From Veillonella sp. (lineage in GTDB: Bacteria > Bacillota > Negativicutes > Veillonellales > Veillonellaceae): 23,856 nucleotides of DNA. The position numbers and the translations under genes are program-made. Positions 14,235 to 21,996 of this stretch are shown here, piece after piece. Where the stretch lies: NCBI RefSeq assembly GCF_015058545.1, contig NZ_SVCB01000023.1, forward strand, positions 1 through 23,856, read 5' to 3'. Position 1 is the stretch's first letter. Every line of letters starts with the position of its first letter. A model generated the notes under the pieces. The model saw nothing but the letters and a program-made list of their open reading frames with translations, was not told the DNA's origin and did not search any database.

Positions 14235-16679
14235 TTAGCGCAATTTACAACCCAATTCAGCTAACGCCGCCAAGATATCGTCAATTGCCGGCTGAATATC
14301 TTCATCCGTCAAAGTACCTTCATTGCTACGGAACGATAAATTGTAAGCTAAGCTGCGATGGCCTTCTTCAATGTGAGCCCCTTCGTACACGTCAAATACG
14401 AACGCCCGTTCCAAATACTGGCCGCCTTTTGCATAAATGACTTGGCTGATAGCTTCGGAAGACACAGTCTTAGGTGCCACGATGGCAAGGTCACGAGCGG
14501 TGCCCGGGAATTTACTGATACCCTGGTAACGAAGCTGACCGCGAGTCAAGTTCAAGATTGCGGTTACGTCGATATCGAAGAGATAGGCTTTACCCGGTAA
14601 ATCGTAAGCTTTCATTACTTGCGGATGCACTTCACCCAAAGTAGCAATAACCTGGCCGTCTACCACATACTGAGCACTTACGCCCGAATGGAGATAGGTT
14701 TCTTTGGAGCGTTCAATCTGAGCTTCAATGCGGAGCTCTTTAAGTACCGCTTCCAAGACACCTTTCACATCGTAGAAATCAGTGTCACGCTGAGGTTGAG
14801 CCCACTGTAAATCCGTAGTTTTGCCCATCATGAACCCGCTTACATGGTATTTTTCAACCGGAAGTTCCGTAATTGGCAATCCTTTTGGTTCATAAATCGC
14901 ACCGGCTTCAAATAACCATAAATCATGGTTCTTCTGCGCGATGTTGCGAGCTGCTGTATCAAGCATGCTTGGAATCAAGGTGGTACGCATAACCGGGAAC
15001 TCTTCCGTAATCGGATTCAAAATTGGCACCGCCTGATAACGGCTGTCGCTTTCCGGAATGAGTAACTTTTTAAGGCTGTCCGTATGCATGAAGCTGAACG
15101 TAATAATTTCGCTGAGACCTTCCGTTACGAGGGTATGACGAATAGCTTTAGTGAGCAATTTCTTTTCACTCATAGTGCCACTGTTGAGATTAGCCCAAGG
15201 AGTGGTGTTCGGAATGAAATCGTAACCGTAAATACGGGCCACTTCTTCGGCGATATCCGGCATAACCGTTACGTCGCCGCGCCAGGACGATACACCAACG
15301 GTAATGACATCACCATCTTCAGACCAAGTGAAGGACAAGGTAGTCAAAATTTCCTGCATGCGTTCGGCAGAAATGTCGGTACCCAAATAGCTGTTAACCG
15401 CTGCCACCGTGAAAGATACAGTACGAGCTTCAGCCGGAGCCGGATATACATCCACCACCCCTTTAGCTACCGTAATATCTTCCATTAATTCCTGCAACAA
15501 CTGAGCGGCACGGTCAAGGGCTACCGGTGAGTATTCCGCATTGACACCGCGTTCGAAACGACCGGATGCTTCACTGCGCATACCCAACGCACGAGCGGTA
15601 CGACGAATGGAGGAACCTTTAAATACAGCCGATTCCAAAATAATCGTAGTCGTTCCTTCGGTTACTTCGCTATCGAGGCCGCCCATAACGCCGGCAACCC
15701 CTACAGGGCCGTTCGCATCGGCAATAACAAGCATATCCGTAGTTAATTCACGATCATTTCCATCCAACGTTTTTAACACTTCACCGGCTTTGGCCGCACG
15801 AGCTGTCAATTGATGACCGGCCACTTTATCGTAGTCGTACGCATGCATTGGCTGACCGTATTCAAGCATAACGTAGTTCGTTACGTCTACCACATTATTG
15901 ATTGGGCGAATACCGCCGTTACGCAAACGGTTCTGGAGCCATAATGGGGATGGACCCACTTTAATATTGGAAACAACACGGGCCATGAAACGGCCGCATA
16001 ATTCAGCATCATCGATGGCAATTTTCACCATATCGTTTACATCGCTGCCGTTTTCATTCACTTTTACAGTCGGTTCCGTGTTTTTATTGTTTGTCAAAAC
16101 AGCAAATTCACGGCTTAAGCCAACCATGGAGAAACAGTCCGCACGGTTCGGCGTCAATTCGAATTCATAGACAGTATCGTTAAGCATCACCGCATCACGA
16201 ATATCCATGCCGATTGGTGTGCCTTCCGGCAAAATGTAGATACCTTCTGCTTCCCCCGGCATAACCATATCTTTAGGAATACCCAATTCCGCAACGGAAC
16301 AGAACATACCGTCAGATACTTCACCACGAAGTTTACCTTTTTTAATTTCCGTACCGTCAGCCAAACGGGATTTGTGGTATGCCACCGGTACCACCTGACC
16401 TACAGCCACATTGGTAGCGGCCGTTACGATTTGTTTCGTAATTTCTTCGCCCGTTTTGTCATCAAGACAAGCTACCTGGCAAACCTGTAATTTATCAGCA
16501 TCCGGATGCTTTGTAATTTCTGTAATTTTACCGGTAAAAATCTTTTTCAAACCGGGATCCATCGAGATAACATCTTCTACCGGAATCCCTGCCTGCGTTA
16601 ATACATCGGCCAGTTCCTGAGCCGGTTTCGTTGTGTCTACAGGAACATAGTCCTTCATCCATGTTAAACTAGCTTTCAT
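14235..16679 (-). CDS. pheT: Phenylalanyl-tRNA synthetase beta subunit
   Basis: The beta chain of the (alpha-beta)2 enzyme that charges tRNA-Phe. At 814 residues it is full length. In order it has the EMAP/tRNA-binding domain (about 40-150), the B3/B4 editing domain (about 210-385, with NNVVDVTNYVMLE), the B5 domain (about 400-475), the catalytic-like core, and the C-terminal ferredoxin-fold anticodon-binding domain (about 720-814, starting at GISKFPGTARDLAIV). ATG 16679 has AGGAGG seven bases upstream. It follows pheS by 11 bases, so both are made from one T-box-controlled transcript. Confidence 0.97.
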   Translation of the reverse strand: MKASLTWMKDYVPVDTTKPAQELADVLTQAGIPVEDVISMDPGLKKIFTGKITEITKHPDADKLQVCQVACLDDKTGEEITKQIVTAATNVAVGQVVPVAYHKSRLADGTEIKKGKLRGEVSDGMFCSVAELGIPKDMVMPGEAEGIYILPEGTPIGMDIRDAVMLNDTVYEFELTPNRADCFSMVGLSREFAVLTNNKNTEPTVKVNENGSDVNDMVKIAIDDAELCGRFMARVVSNIKVGPSPLWLQNRLRNGGIRPINNVVDVTNYVMLEYGQPMHAYDYDKVAGHQLTARAAKAGEVLKTLDGNDRELTTDMLVIADANGPVGVAGVMGGLDSEVTEGTTTIILESAVFKGSSIRRTARALGMRSEASGRFERGVNAEYSPVALDRAAQLLQELMEDITVAKGVVDVYPAPAEARTVSFTVAAVNSYLGTDISAERMQEILTTLSFTWSEDGDVITVGVSSWRGDVTVMPDIAEEVARIYGYDFIPNTTPWANLNSGTMSEKKLLTKAIRHTLVTEGLSEIITFSFMHTDSLKKLLIPESDSRYQAVPILNPITEEFPVMRTTLIPSMLDTAARNIAQKNHDLWLFEAGAIYEPKGLPITELPVEKYHVSGFMMGKTTDLQWAQPQRDTDFYDVKGVLEAVLKELRIEAQIERSKETYLHSGVSAQYVVDGQVIATLGEVHPQVMKAYDLPGKAYLFDIDVTAILNLTRGQLRYQGISKFPGTARDLAIVAPKTVSSEAISQVIYAKGGQYLERAFVFDVYEGAHIEEGHRSLAYNLSFRSNEGTLTDEDIQPAIDDILAALAELGCKLR

Positions 16680-16690
16680 CGTCGTACCTC

Positions 16691-17713
16691 CTAGAACTGC
16701 TTCAAGAAACGCATATCATTATCATAGAATAAACGTAAATCGCCGATACCGTATAAAAGCATAGCAATACGTTCCACGCCCATGCCGAAAGCAAAGCCCT
16801 GAACCTCATTCGGATCATAGCCGTTCATAGTCAATACATTCGGATGAACCATGCCGCAGCCGAGGATTTCGAGCCAGCCCGTATGGGAGCAAACACGGCA
16901 ACCTTCACCGCCGCACATAACGCAGGAAATATCTACTTCCGCACTTGGTTCCGTGAACGGGAAGAAGCTCGTACGGAAGCGAACTTTCGTGTCTTCGCCG
17001 AACATGTGGCGCAAGAACAATTCAAGGGTACCTTTCAAATCGGCAAACGTAATTCCTTTATCCACTACAAGGCCTTCTACCTGATGGAATACCGGGGAGT
17101 GAGTTGCATCATAGTCCCAGCGATATACTTTACCCGGTGCAATCATGCGAACAGGACTGTTAGGTTCCTGACTCTGGAGTGTACGAGCCTGTACCGGTGA
17201 AGTGTGGGTACGGAGCAATACGGAATCGGTAATGTAGAAAGAATCCTGCATATCGCGCGCCGGATGGTCAGCCGGTAAATTCAAGCATTCGAAGTTGAAG
17301 TAATCGCTTTCAATTTCAGGGCCTTCCGCAACGGTGTAGCCCATTTTCATGAAAAAGCGTTCAATTTCATCATTAACAGCACTGAGCGGATGCACATGAC
17401 CTTGACGCGTGGCACGACCCGGTAAGGTAATATCAATTTCTTCGGCACCGAGTTTAGCTGCCAACACTTCTGCTTCCAGTTTTGCCTGTACATCGTCAAT
17501 CATAGCTTCCAATTCCTGACGCACCGTATTTACCAAGGCGCCCATGCGTGGACGTTCTTCGGCGGATAATTTGCCGAGGCCTTTTAATAATGCGGTTACT
17601 TCGCCCTTTTTACCTAAATATTTAACACGGGCTTCTTGTAAAGCTTGCAAATCGGTAGCTTTTTGAATTTGCTCTGCCGCTTGCGCTTTCAGGGATTTTA
17701 ATAATTCTTCCAT
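16691..17713 (-). CDS. pheS: Phenylalanyl-tRNA synthetase alpha subunit
   Basis: The catalytic class II subunit, 340 residues. The N-terminal coiled coil (about 1-90) binds tRNA. The core has motif 2 in FRTSFFPFTEPSAEVDI, a Cys-rich CVMCGGEGCRVC insert, and motif 3 in GFAFGMGVERIAMLLYGI. Active-site sequence HPARDMQDSFY is present. ATG 17713 has AGGAGG nine bases upstream, inside the antiterminator/terminator region of the T-box leader. The gene is first in the pheST operon. Confidence 0.97.
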   Translation of the reverse strand: MEELLKSLKAQAAEQIQKATDLQALQEARVKYLGKKGEVTALLKGLGKLSAEERPRMGALVNTVRQELEAMIDDVQAKLEAEVLAAKLGAEEIDITLPGRATRQGHVHPLSAVNDEIERFFMKMGYTVAEGPEIESDYFNFECLNLPADHPARDMQDSFYITDSVLLRTHTSPVQARTLQSQEPNSPVRMIAPGKVYRWDYDATHSPVFHQVEGLVVDKGITFADLKGTLELFLRHMFGEDTKVRFRTSFFPFTEPSAEVDISCVMCGGEGCRVCSHTGWLEILGCGMVHPNVLTMNGYDPNEVQGFAFGMGVERIAMLLYGIGDLRLFYDNDMRFLKQF

Positions 17714-17733
17714 CCGTCACAACCTCCTAAAAC

Positions 17734-17765
17734 AAAAAAACCTCCGCCCCGGCAAGGGGCGAAGG
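17734..17765 (-). terminator. T-box controlled terminator before pheS
   Basis: On the minus strand CCTTCGCCCC pairs with GGGGCGGAGG around a TTGC loop and is followed by seven T, ending about 10 bases before the pheS ribosome site. Formation is expected when tRNA-Phe is charged. Confidence 0.92.
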
Positions 17766-18037
17766 TATAACATTCGCGGTACCACCCTAATTAGTACTCA
17801 ATAACCTTAACGCGGTCACACGATGAATCTACTCGTTGTTCAATCCATGGCTCCAAAAGGAAAGGCTCTTTGCATCGCATTTATGAAGCTCCCACCAATA
17901 CTTCACTCTCTGAAAAACACCTATGCAACGCCGATTTTGTCATCGCCGTAATGTCTACTCGTCATGCCAACGCATCGGCCAACACCTAAAAGGCATCTTT
18001 GAAAAACGCCGGTACGACTGAGTTTTTTATTAATCTA
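17741..18037 (-). promoter_or_regulatory. T-box riboswitch leader of pheST
   Basis: The minus strand carries the T-box core AGGGTGGTACCGCGA (complement at 17774-17788), whose UGGN element pairs with the acceptor end of uncharged tRNA. Upstream are the AGAGAG element and the apical TTGGTG loop of Stem I between GTGAAG and CTTCAT arms. A stem III-like ACGA..TCGT hairpin also lies upstream of the core. A candidate UUC (Phe) specifier is in CCTTTCC (complement of 17860-17862), but I could not fold Stem I fully, so that position is tentative. Uncharged tRNA-Phe should favour the antiterminator and switch on pheS-pheT. Confidence 0.93.
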
Positions 18038-18043
18038 TGTGTA

Positions 18044-18072
18044 AGTATACCAACTCTCACGCATTCTGTCAA
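18044..18072 (-). promoter_or_regulatory. Promoter of the pheST T-box operon
   Basis: On the minus strand a perfect -35 TTGACA (18067-18072) is 17 bases from -10 TATACT (18044-18049, 5 of 6). The start is near 18037, giving a leader of about 320 bases before pheS. Between it and the thioesterase stop (18073-18151) I see no clear terminator or gene. Confidence 0.85.
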
Positions 18073-18151
18073 AGCCTTTACGACTTATAAACAAATCACA
18101 ATAAGCGCTACCTTTGCCTCATTCAGTCACAACAGGTCGAAGCCCCCGGCG

Positions 18152-18607
18152 TTACACACGCCAAGGAAGGTCAGGCATTTCGAATTTATCGATTACGTAG
18201 AAAGTGCCGGTACTCATATACACGAGATCGCCCACCGTATTGTACAGGCGGCCTGTGGTCACCATAGTGCGATTGCCGTTATGTTCCACATTGCCTACGG
18301 CGCGCAGTTTTTCACCGGCTTTAACAGCTTTGATGAAGTTCCCCTTCATTTCAAGTGTTACTACTCGTTTACCCAAGGTAAAACAGGATACACCCATAAC
18401 CGTATCGGCGAGGCTCATATAGACACCACCGTGCACATTGCCGATAAAATTACCATGTCTCACCGCATCGGTATCAAACAGTATTTCCAAATGACCGGGA
18501 TCACCACCGGTTACACGGGTATACTTCGACCAGGCAAAGGTATGTTCATGACACATTTTGTCAAAAAAATCTACCAACGTACGCATTCCTTGTTTTTTAC
18601 TCACCAC
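18152..18607 (-). CDS. PaaI-like hotdog-fold thioesterase
   Basis: A 151-residue single hotdog domain. The motif GNVHGGVYMSLADTVMG (about residues 55-71) contains the HGG and catalytic Asp region of PaaI/YdiI-type acyl-CoA thioesterases, so it probably hydrolyses an acyl- or aryl-CoA in the cytosol; the substrate is unknown. The start is GTG: two consecutive GTG codons lie at 18607 and 18604 after AGGGAG, and the second has the better seven-base spacing. The internal ATG at codon 8 has no usable ribosome site. The gene lies 97 bases after the ABC permease, with an inverted repeat between, and before the pheST promoter. Neighbours give no clue to its pathway. Confidence 0.82.
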   Translation of the reverse strand: MVSKKQGMRTLVDFFDKMCHEHTFAWSKYTRVTGGDPGHLEILFDTDAVRHGNFIGNVHGGVYMSLADTVMGVSCFTLGKRVVTLEMKGNFIKAVKAGEKLRAVGNVEHNGNRTMVTTGRLYNTVGDLVYMSTGTFYVIDKFEMPDLPWRV

Positions 18608-18666
18608 TACACTCCCTTCCGTGATTTATTCTACAGCGCAATGCATCAAATAATCAGTATGCACAT

Positions 18667-18698
18667 CAGTACATTGTCTTTTTAAGGACAATGTACTG
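18667..18698. repeat. Perfect 12-bp inverted repeat after the ABC operon
   Basis: CAGTACATTGTC (18667-18678) and GACAATGTACTG (18687-18698) pair perfectly around an 8-base loop TTTTTAAG. There is no U-run on either strand, so it is at best an unusual terminator. It ends seven bases after the permease stop and may stabilise or process the 3' end. Confidence 0.6.
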
Positions 18699-18704
18699 CA
18701 CCTA

Positions 18705-19919
18705 TTACTCATAATGTAAAGCATCAATCGGATTCAACTTCGCCGCCTTACGGGCCGGATATAAACCGAACACGAGGCCGATAGCCATGGAGAAACCGAA
18801 GGACAAGAGAATCGGTCCCATGGAGATAACCGTTTTCATACTCGTCAAAGCACCGATTAACTTGGAAGCACCAATACCCACCAGGATACCGATAAAACCG
18901 CCTACCAAGCTAATAACTACCGCTTCGATGAGGAACTGCATAACGATAACGCGATACGTAGCCCCCAAGGCCTTACGGACCCCGATTTCACGAGTACGTT
19001 CCGTAACGGATACGAGCATGATGTTCATAATCCCGATACCGCCTACAACCAGTGAAATCGCCGCTACGGCACCTAAGAACAAGGTCATAGTGGCCGTTGT
19101 TTCTTCCACGGTAGCCATAATGGTGGCCATATTACGGACGTTAAAATCATCCAAATCCGGATTTTTGATATTATGACGTACACGCAAAATATTTTCTACG
19201 TCTGTCTGCAAACGATTGAGGTCTACCCCGTCTTTGGCCTTAATATAAATCATGCGCAAATAATCGACACCTTGCAAACGTTCCATCCCCGTCGTATACG
19301 GAATATAAATAACATCATCTTGGTCATTACCAAAACTGCCGGACCCCTTGCTTTCAAGCACGCCGATTACCTTGTACGGATTGTTTTTAATACGAATATC
19401 CTTGCCTACCGGGTCTTCCGTGCCAAATAAGTTCGTCGCTACCGTAGACCCGATAACGGCCACACGTTCGCGCCGTTCCACCTGAGACGCCGTAATGAAA
19501 CGACCGGATTTAACCGTCCAGTTATTAATATATTGGAAATCACTATTGACCCCGTTAACACTGGTAGTCCAGTTCTTATTCGTATAAATAACTACATACG
19601 AACTGCCCGCCGATACCGGCGATGCCATATCGATATCCTGCAAATGGGAAATCGTCGTATAATCTTCAAGCTTAAGCGTCTTTTGTGAATCCGCCGTAGG
19701 GCGAACGCCCGGCGTCCGCGGCGCGCCCGGATACACCATGAGCAAATTACTGCCCAAGCTGGAAATGGAGTCCTGAATCTGACTGCGCACGCCGTAACCG
19801 ATAGATACAAGCGCAATTACGGCAGCTACGCCGATAATAATCCCCAACATGGTAAGGAGCGAACGCATCTTATTGGCCACCAAGGACGCCCAGGCCATCA
19901 AAAAGCCCTCTTTATACAT
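18705..19919 (-). CDS. MacB/FtsX-type ABC transporter permease
   Basis: A 404-residue permease of the MacB type. A first membrane helix (about 20-42, MLGIIIGVAAVIALVSIG) is followed by a large extracytoplasmic MacB_PCD domain (about 45-255) and an FtsX domain with three helices (about 275-395). The signature RTREIGVRKALGA and the C-terminal YPARKAAKLNPIDALHYE are typical. The frame is open further upstream, but ATG 19919 has AAGGAGG eight bases before it. Its start overlaps the end of the ATPase gene by eight bases, implying translational coupling. With the adaptor and ATPase it should form a MacAB-like export pump (macrolides, peptides or lipids; substrate not deducible). Here ATPase and permease are separate proteins, unlike E. 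coli MacB. Confidence 0.9.
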   Translation of the reverse strand: MYKEGFLMAWASLVANKMRSLLTMLGIIIGVAAVIALVSIGYGVRSQIQDSISSLGSNLLMVYPGAPRTPGVRPTADSQKTLKLEDYTTISHLQDIDMASPVSAGSSYVVIYTNKNWTTSVNGVNSDFQYINNWTVKSGRFITASQVERRERVAVIGSTVATNLFGTEDPVGKDIRIKNNPYKVIGVLESKGSGSFGNDQDDVIYIPYTTGMERLQGVDYLRMIYIKAKDGVDLNRLQTDVENILRVRHNIKNPDLDDFNVRNMATIMATVEETTATMTLFLGAVAAISLVVGGIGIMNIMLVSVTERTREIGVRKALGATYRVIVMQFLIEAVVISLVGGFIGILVGIGASKLIGALTSMKTVISMGPILLSFGFSMAIGLVFGLYPARKAAKLNPIDALHYE

Positions 19920-20754
19920 GAGACGTCCCTCCTTTTCCCGGCTTAACTGCTTTTTGTGCCGTTGCTTCCGACACAGCCACCGATTCCGTCGGCACAGCTG
20001 CATCTTTCTGCTGCTCTGTCGGTTGAACCGGTTCTGTTGTTACCACCGGCTGCAAACCGGCCATTTTAGGATTTTGTTTATCCTCCACAATATAGCCGTC
20101 ACGAAGCACAATGTTGCGACTCGCATACGTAGCAATATCCGGTTCATGGGTAACCAAAATAATGGTGCGCCCTTCATTGTATAGATTGGTAAAAATATTC
20201 ATTACATCCACACTGGATTTGGAATCCAAGTTACCGGTCGGTTCGTCGGCCATAATAATGGACGGATCATTAGCCAAGGCACGGGCTATAGCCACACGCT
20301 GACGCTGACCGCCGGAGAGTTCCGCCGGTAAATGGTCGAGACGTTCGCCGAGGCCCAACGAATCTAAGAGATAGGCGGCACGCTCTTTACGTTCCTTTTT
20401 GGGAACACCGGCATAGACCATAGGCAGTGCCACATTATCCTGTGCCGTTAATTTCGGCAACAGGTTAAAACTCTGAAAAACGAAGCCGATTCGTTTATTG
20501 CGCACAAAGGCAAGCTCATCGTCGCTCAACGTGGCCACTTCTTCGCCATCCAACTTATACGAACCGGAAGTTGGTCGATCAAGACAACCTAAAATATTCA
20601 TAAATGTGGATTTACCGGAACCGGACGGCCCCATGATAGACGTAAATTCCCCTTCGTAAATATTGAGGTCGATGCCGTGTAGTACGGGCACTACCAGTTT
20701 ACCGTTAACATAAGTCTTGGTGATTCCTTCCAGTGAAATGACTGCTTGTTTCAT
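19912..20754 (-). CDS. MacB/LolD-type ABC transporter ATP-binding protein
   Basis: The cytosolic ATPase of the MacAB-like exporter, 280 residues. It has Walker A GPSGSGKST at 42-50, the Q-loop FVFQSFNLLP, signature LSGGQ at 146-150, Walker B IIMADE at 166-171 and the switch His at 203 (VTHEPD). Two ATGs lie two codons apart; the second (20754) has AGGAGG seven bases upstream and is preferred. After the ATPase core (about 227) there is a 50-residue tail rich in Pro, Thr, Val, Ala and Gln with no predicted domain, unusual for this family. The gene follows the adaptor by 11 bases and overlaps the permease start. Confidence 0.92.
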   Translation of the reverse strand: MKQAVISLEGITKTYVNGKLVVPVLHGIDLNIYEGEFTSIMGPSGSGKSTFMNILGCLDRPTSGSYKLDGEEVATLSDDELAFVRNKRIGFVFQSFNLLPKLTAQDNVALPMVYAGVPKKERKERAAYLLDSLGLGERLDHLPAELSGGQRQRVAIARALANDPSIIMADEPTGNLDSKSSVDVMNIFTNLYNEGRTIILVTHEPDIATYASRNIVLRDGYIVEDKQNPKMAGLQPVVTTEPVQPTEQQKDAAVPTESVAVSEATAQKAVKPGKGGTSHV

Positions 20755-20765
20755 CTGCATTCCTC

Positions 20766-21842
20766 CTAGAACATAGGCCCGCCGGAGTTACTCTGTTTGG
20801 ACGACGAGGAACCTACATCACCACTGACAACAATTTCATCACCTTCATTTAAACCTTTGGCAATTTCAATCGTTGTTTCGCCGGTAAGGCCGGTCGTTAC
20901 GCTGGTACGTTCCGGTTTACCGTTTTTAATTACATATACGTATTCGCCCACTTTATCGGTACGTACGGCAGCCAACGGCACAACCAATACATTAGTACGT
21001 TCATCGCCGTAAATCGTAGCACGAGCCGTCATTGTCGGGAAGAAATTACTTGCATCGCTCTGTGAAATAGCAACTTTAACCGTATAGTACACTACGCTGC
21101 TGCTGGTAGTACCCATATTACCTTTAGTACCTAAAGCAATATCGCTGACATAACCGGTGAAGGTTTTCCCCGGATGGGCGTCAACCGTGAAATCTACGCG
21201 GGCACCTTTTTTAACACTACCGATATCCGTTTCATCGACGGTAAGGTAAATTTCAAGATTGCTTAAATCCGCTACCGTCGCGATAATCATCTGCGTGGAA
21301 ATCCCCGTACTGATAGTCTGACCCGCTTTTAACGGTGTACCGATAACCGTGCCGTCCATAGGCGATGTAATGGTCGTATCGGATAAATTAGCTACCGCAC
21401 GATCATACGCAGCTACCGCTTTTTCATAATTCATAACCGCTGTATCATAAGTCTGTTGCGGGATGGCCCCCTGTGCCGCCAAGGTAGCATAACGATCCAT
21501 ATCAAGCTTCGCATTATCCAACGTTGCTTTCGCATCGTCCGCCGTAGCCTGCATTTGGCGTGCATCGATGGTTGCAATAACCTGACCGGCCGTTACATGG
21601 TCGTTTTCCTTAACCAACACCTGTTCCAACATACCGGCCACGTTGGTCGAAATATCTACATAGTTTTTCGGGTTAATAGTGCCCGTTGATGTAATCACAG
21701 AGGCAATATTTCCTCGTTCTACCGTACCCGTTGTATACGATGTCTGCTGAGTGTTATCTTTATTTTTAAAATAATAAAAAGCACCACCCAAGATCAGCAA
21801 AATGAGGATGAGTATCCCCCAAAATTTCTTTGTCTGCCACAT
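20766..21842 (-). CDS. MacA-like periplasmic adaptor (HlyD/RND-MFP family)
   Basis: A 358-residue membrane fusion protein that links an inner-membrane ABC transporter to an outer-membrane channel. It has one N-terminal membrane anchor (about 8-26), a biotinyl-lipoyl-like domain split by a helical hairpin (NYVDISTNVAGMLEQVLVKE and TTITSPMDGTVIGTPLKAGQ), a beta-barrel domain (about 190-270) and a C-terminal membrane-proximal domain. The tail is Ser/Gly-rich. ATG 21842 has AAGGAG eight bases upstream; 15 extra in-frame codons before it lack a ribosome site. It heads the exporter operon. No TolC gene is in this window, so the outer-membrane partner must be encoded elsewhere. Its presence supports a diderm cell envelope. 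Confidence 0.9.
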   Translation of the reverse strand: MWQTKKFWGILILILLILGGAFYYFKNKDNTQQTSYTTGTVERGNIASVITSTGTINPKNYVDISTNVAGMLEQVLVKENDHVTAGQVIATIDARQMQATADDAKATLDNAKLDMDRYATLAAQGAIPQQTYDTAVMNYEKAVAAYDRAVANLSDTTITSPMDGTVIGTPLKAGQTISTGISTQMIIATVADLSNLEIYLTVDETDIGSVKKGARVDFTVDAHPGKTFTGYVSDIALGTKGNMGTTSSSVVYYTVKVAISQSDASNFFPTMTARATIYGDERTNVLVVPLAAVRTDKVGEYVYVIKNGKPERTSVTTGLTGETTIEIAKGLNEGDEIVVSGDVGSSSSKQSNSGGPMF

Positions 21843-21899
21843 GCGCTTAACTCCTTTACTTAAAGACAAATAAAACAGGTCTCTCAATTTTCATATAAT

Positions 21900-21933
21900 A
21901 AAAAAACCCTTCTCGACTATACGCGAAGAAGGG
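21900..21933 (-). terminator. Terminator between pfkA and macA-like gene
   Basis: The arms CCCTTCT (21907-21913) and AGAAGGG (21927-21933) pair, with a further CG/CG pairing after a bulge. On the minus strand seven T follow directly. It is 63 bases after the pfkA stop and about 45 bases before the adaptor ribosome site, so it could end pfkA transcripts or attenuate the exporter operon. Confidence 0.85.
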
Positions 21934-21963
21934 CTTTTCAGCTCATATGTATAATCGATAATA

Positions 21964-21991
21964 ATTATAGGTTTCACTAATGAGTGCTTAA
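21964..21991 (-). promoter_or_regulatory. Weak promoter candidate for the exporter operon
   Basis: On the minus strand a perfect TATAAT (21964-21969) lies 16 bases from a poor -35, TTAAGC (21986-21991). If used, transcripts would run through the terminator hairpin before reaching the adaptor gene. Confidence 0.3.
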
Positions 21992-21996
21992 TGAAC

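Noticed and set aside
17999..18685. Long plus-strand open frame (228 codons) across the thioesterase region
   Set aside because: It is antisense to a clear hotdog gene and to the pheST promoter, has no ribosome site and no recognisable domain.
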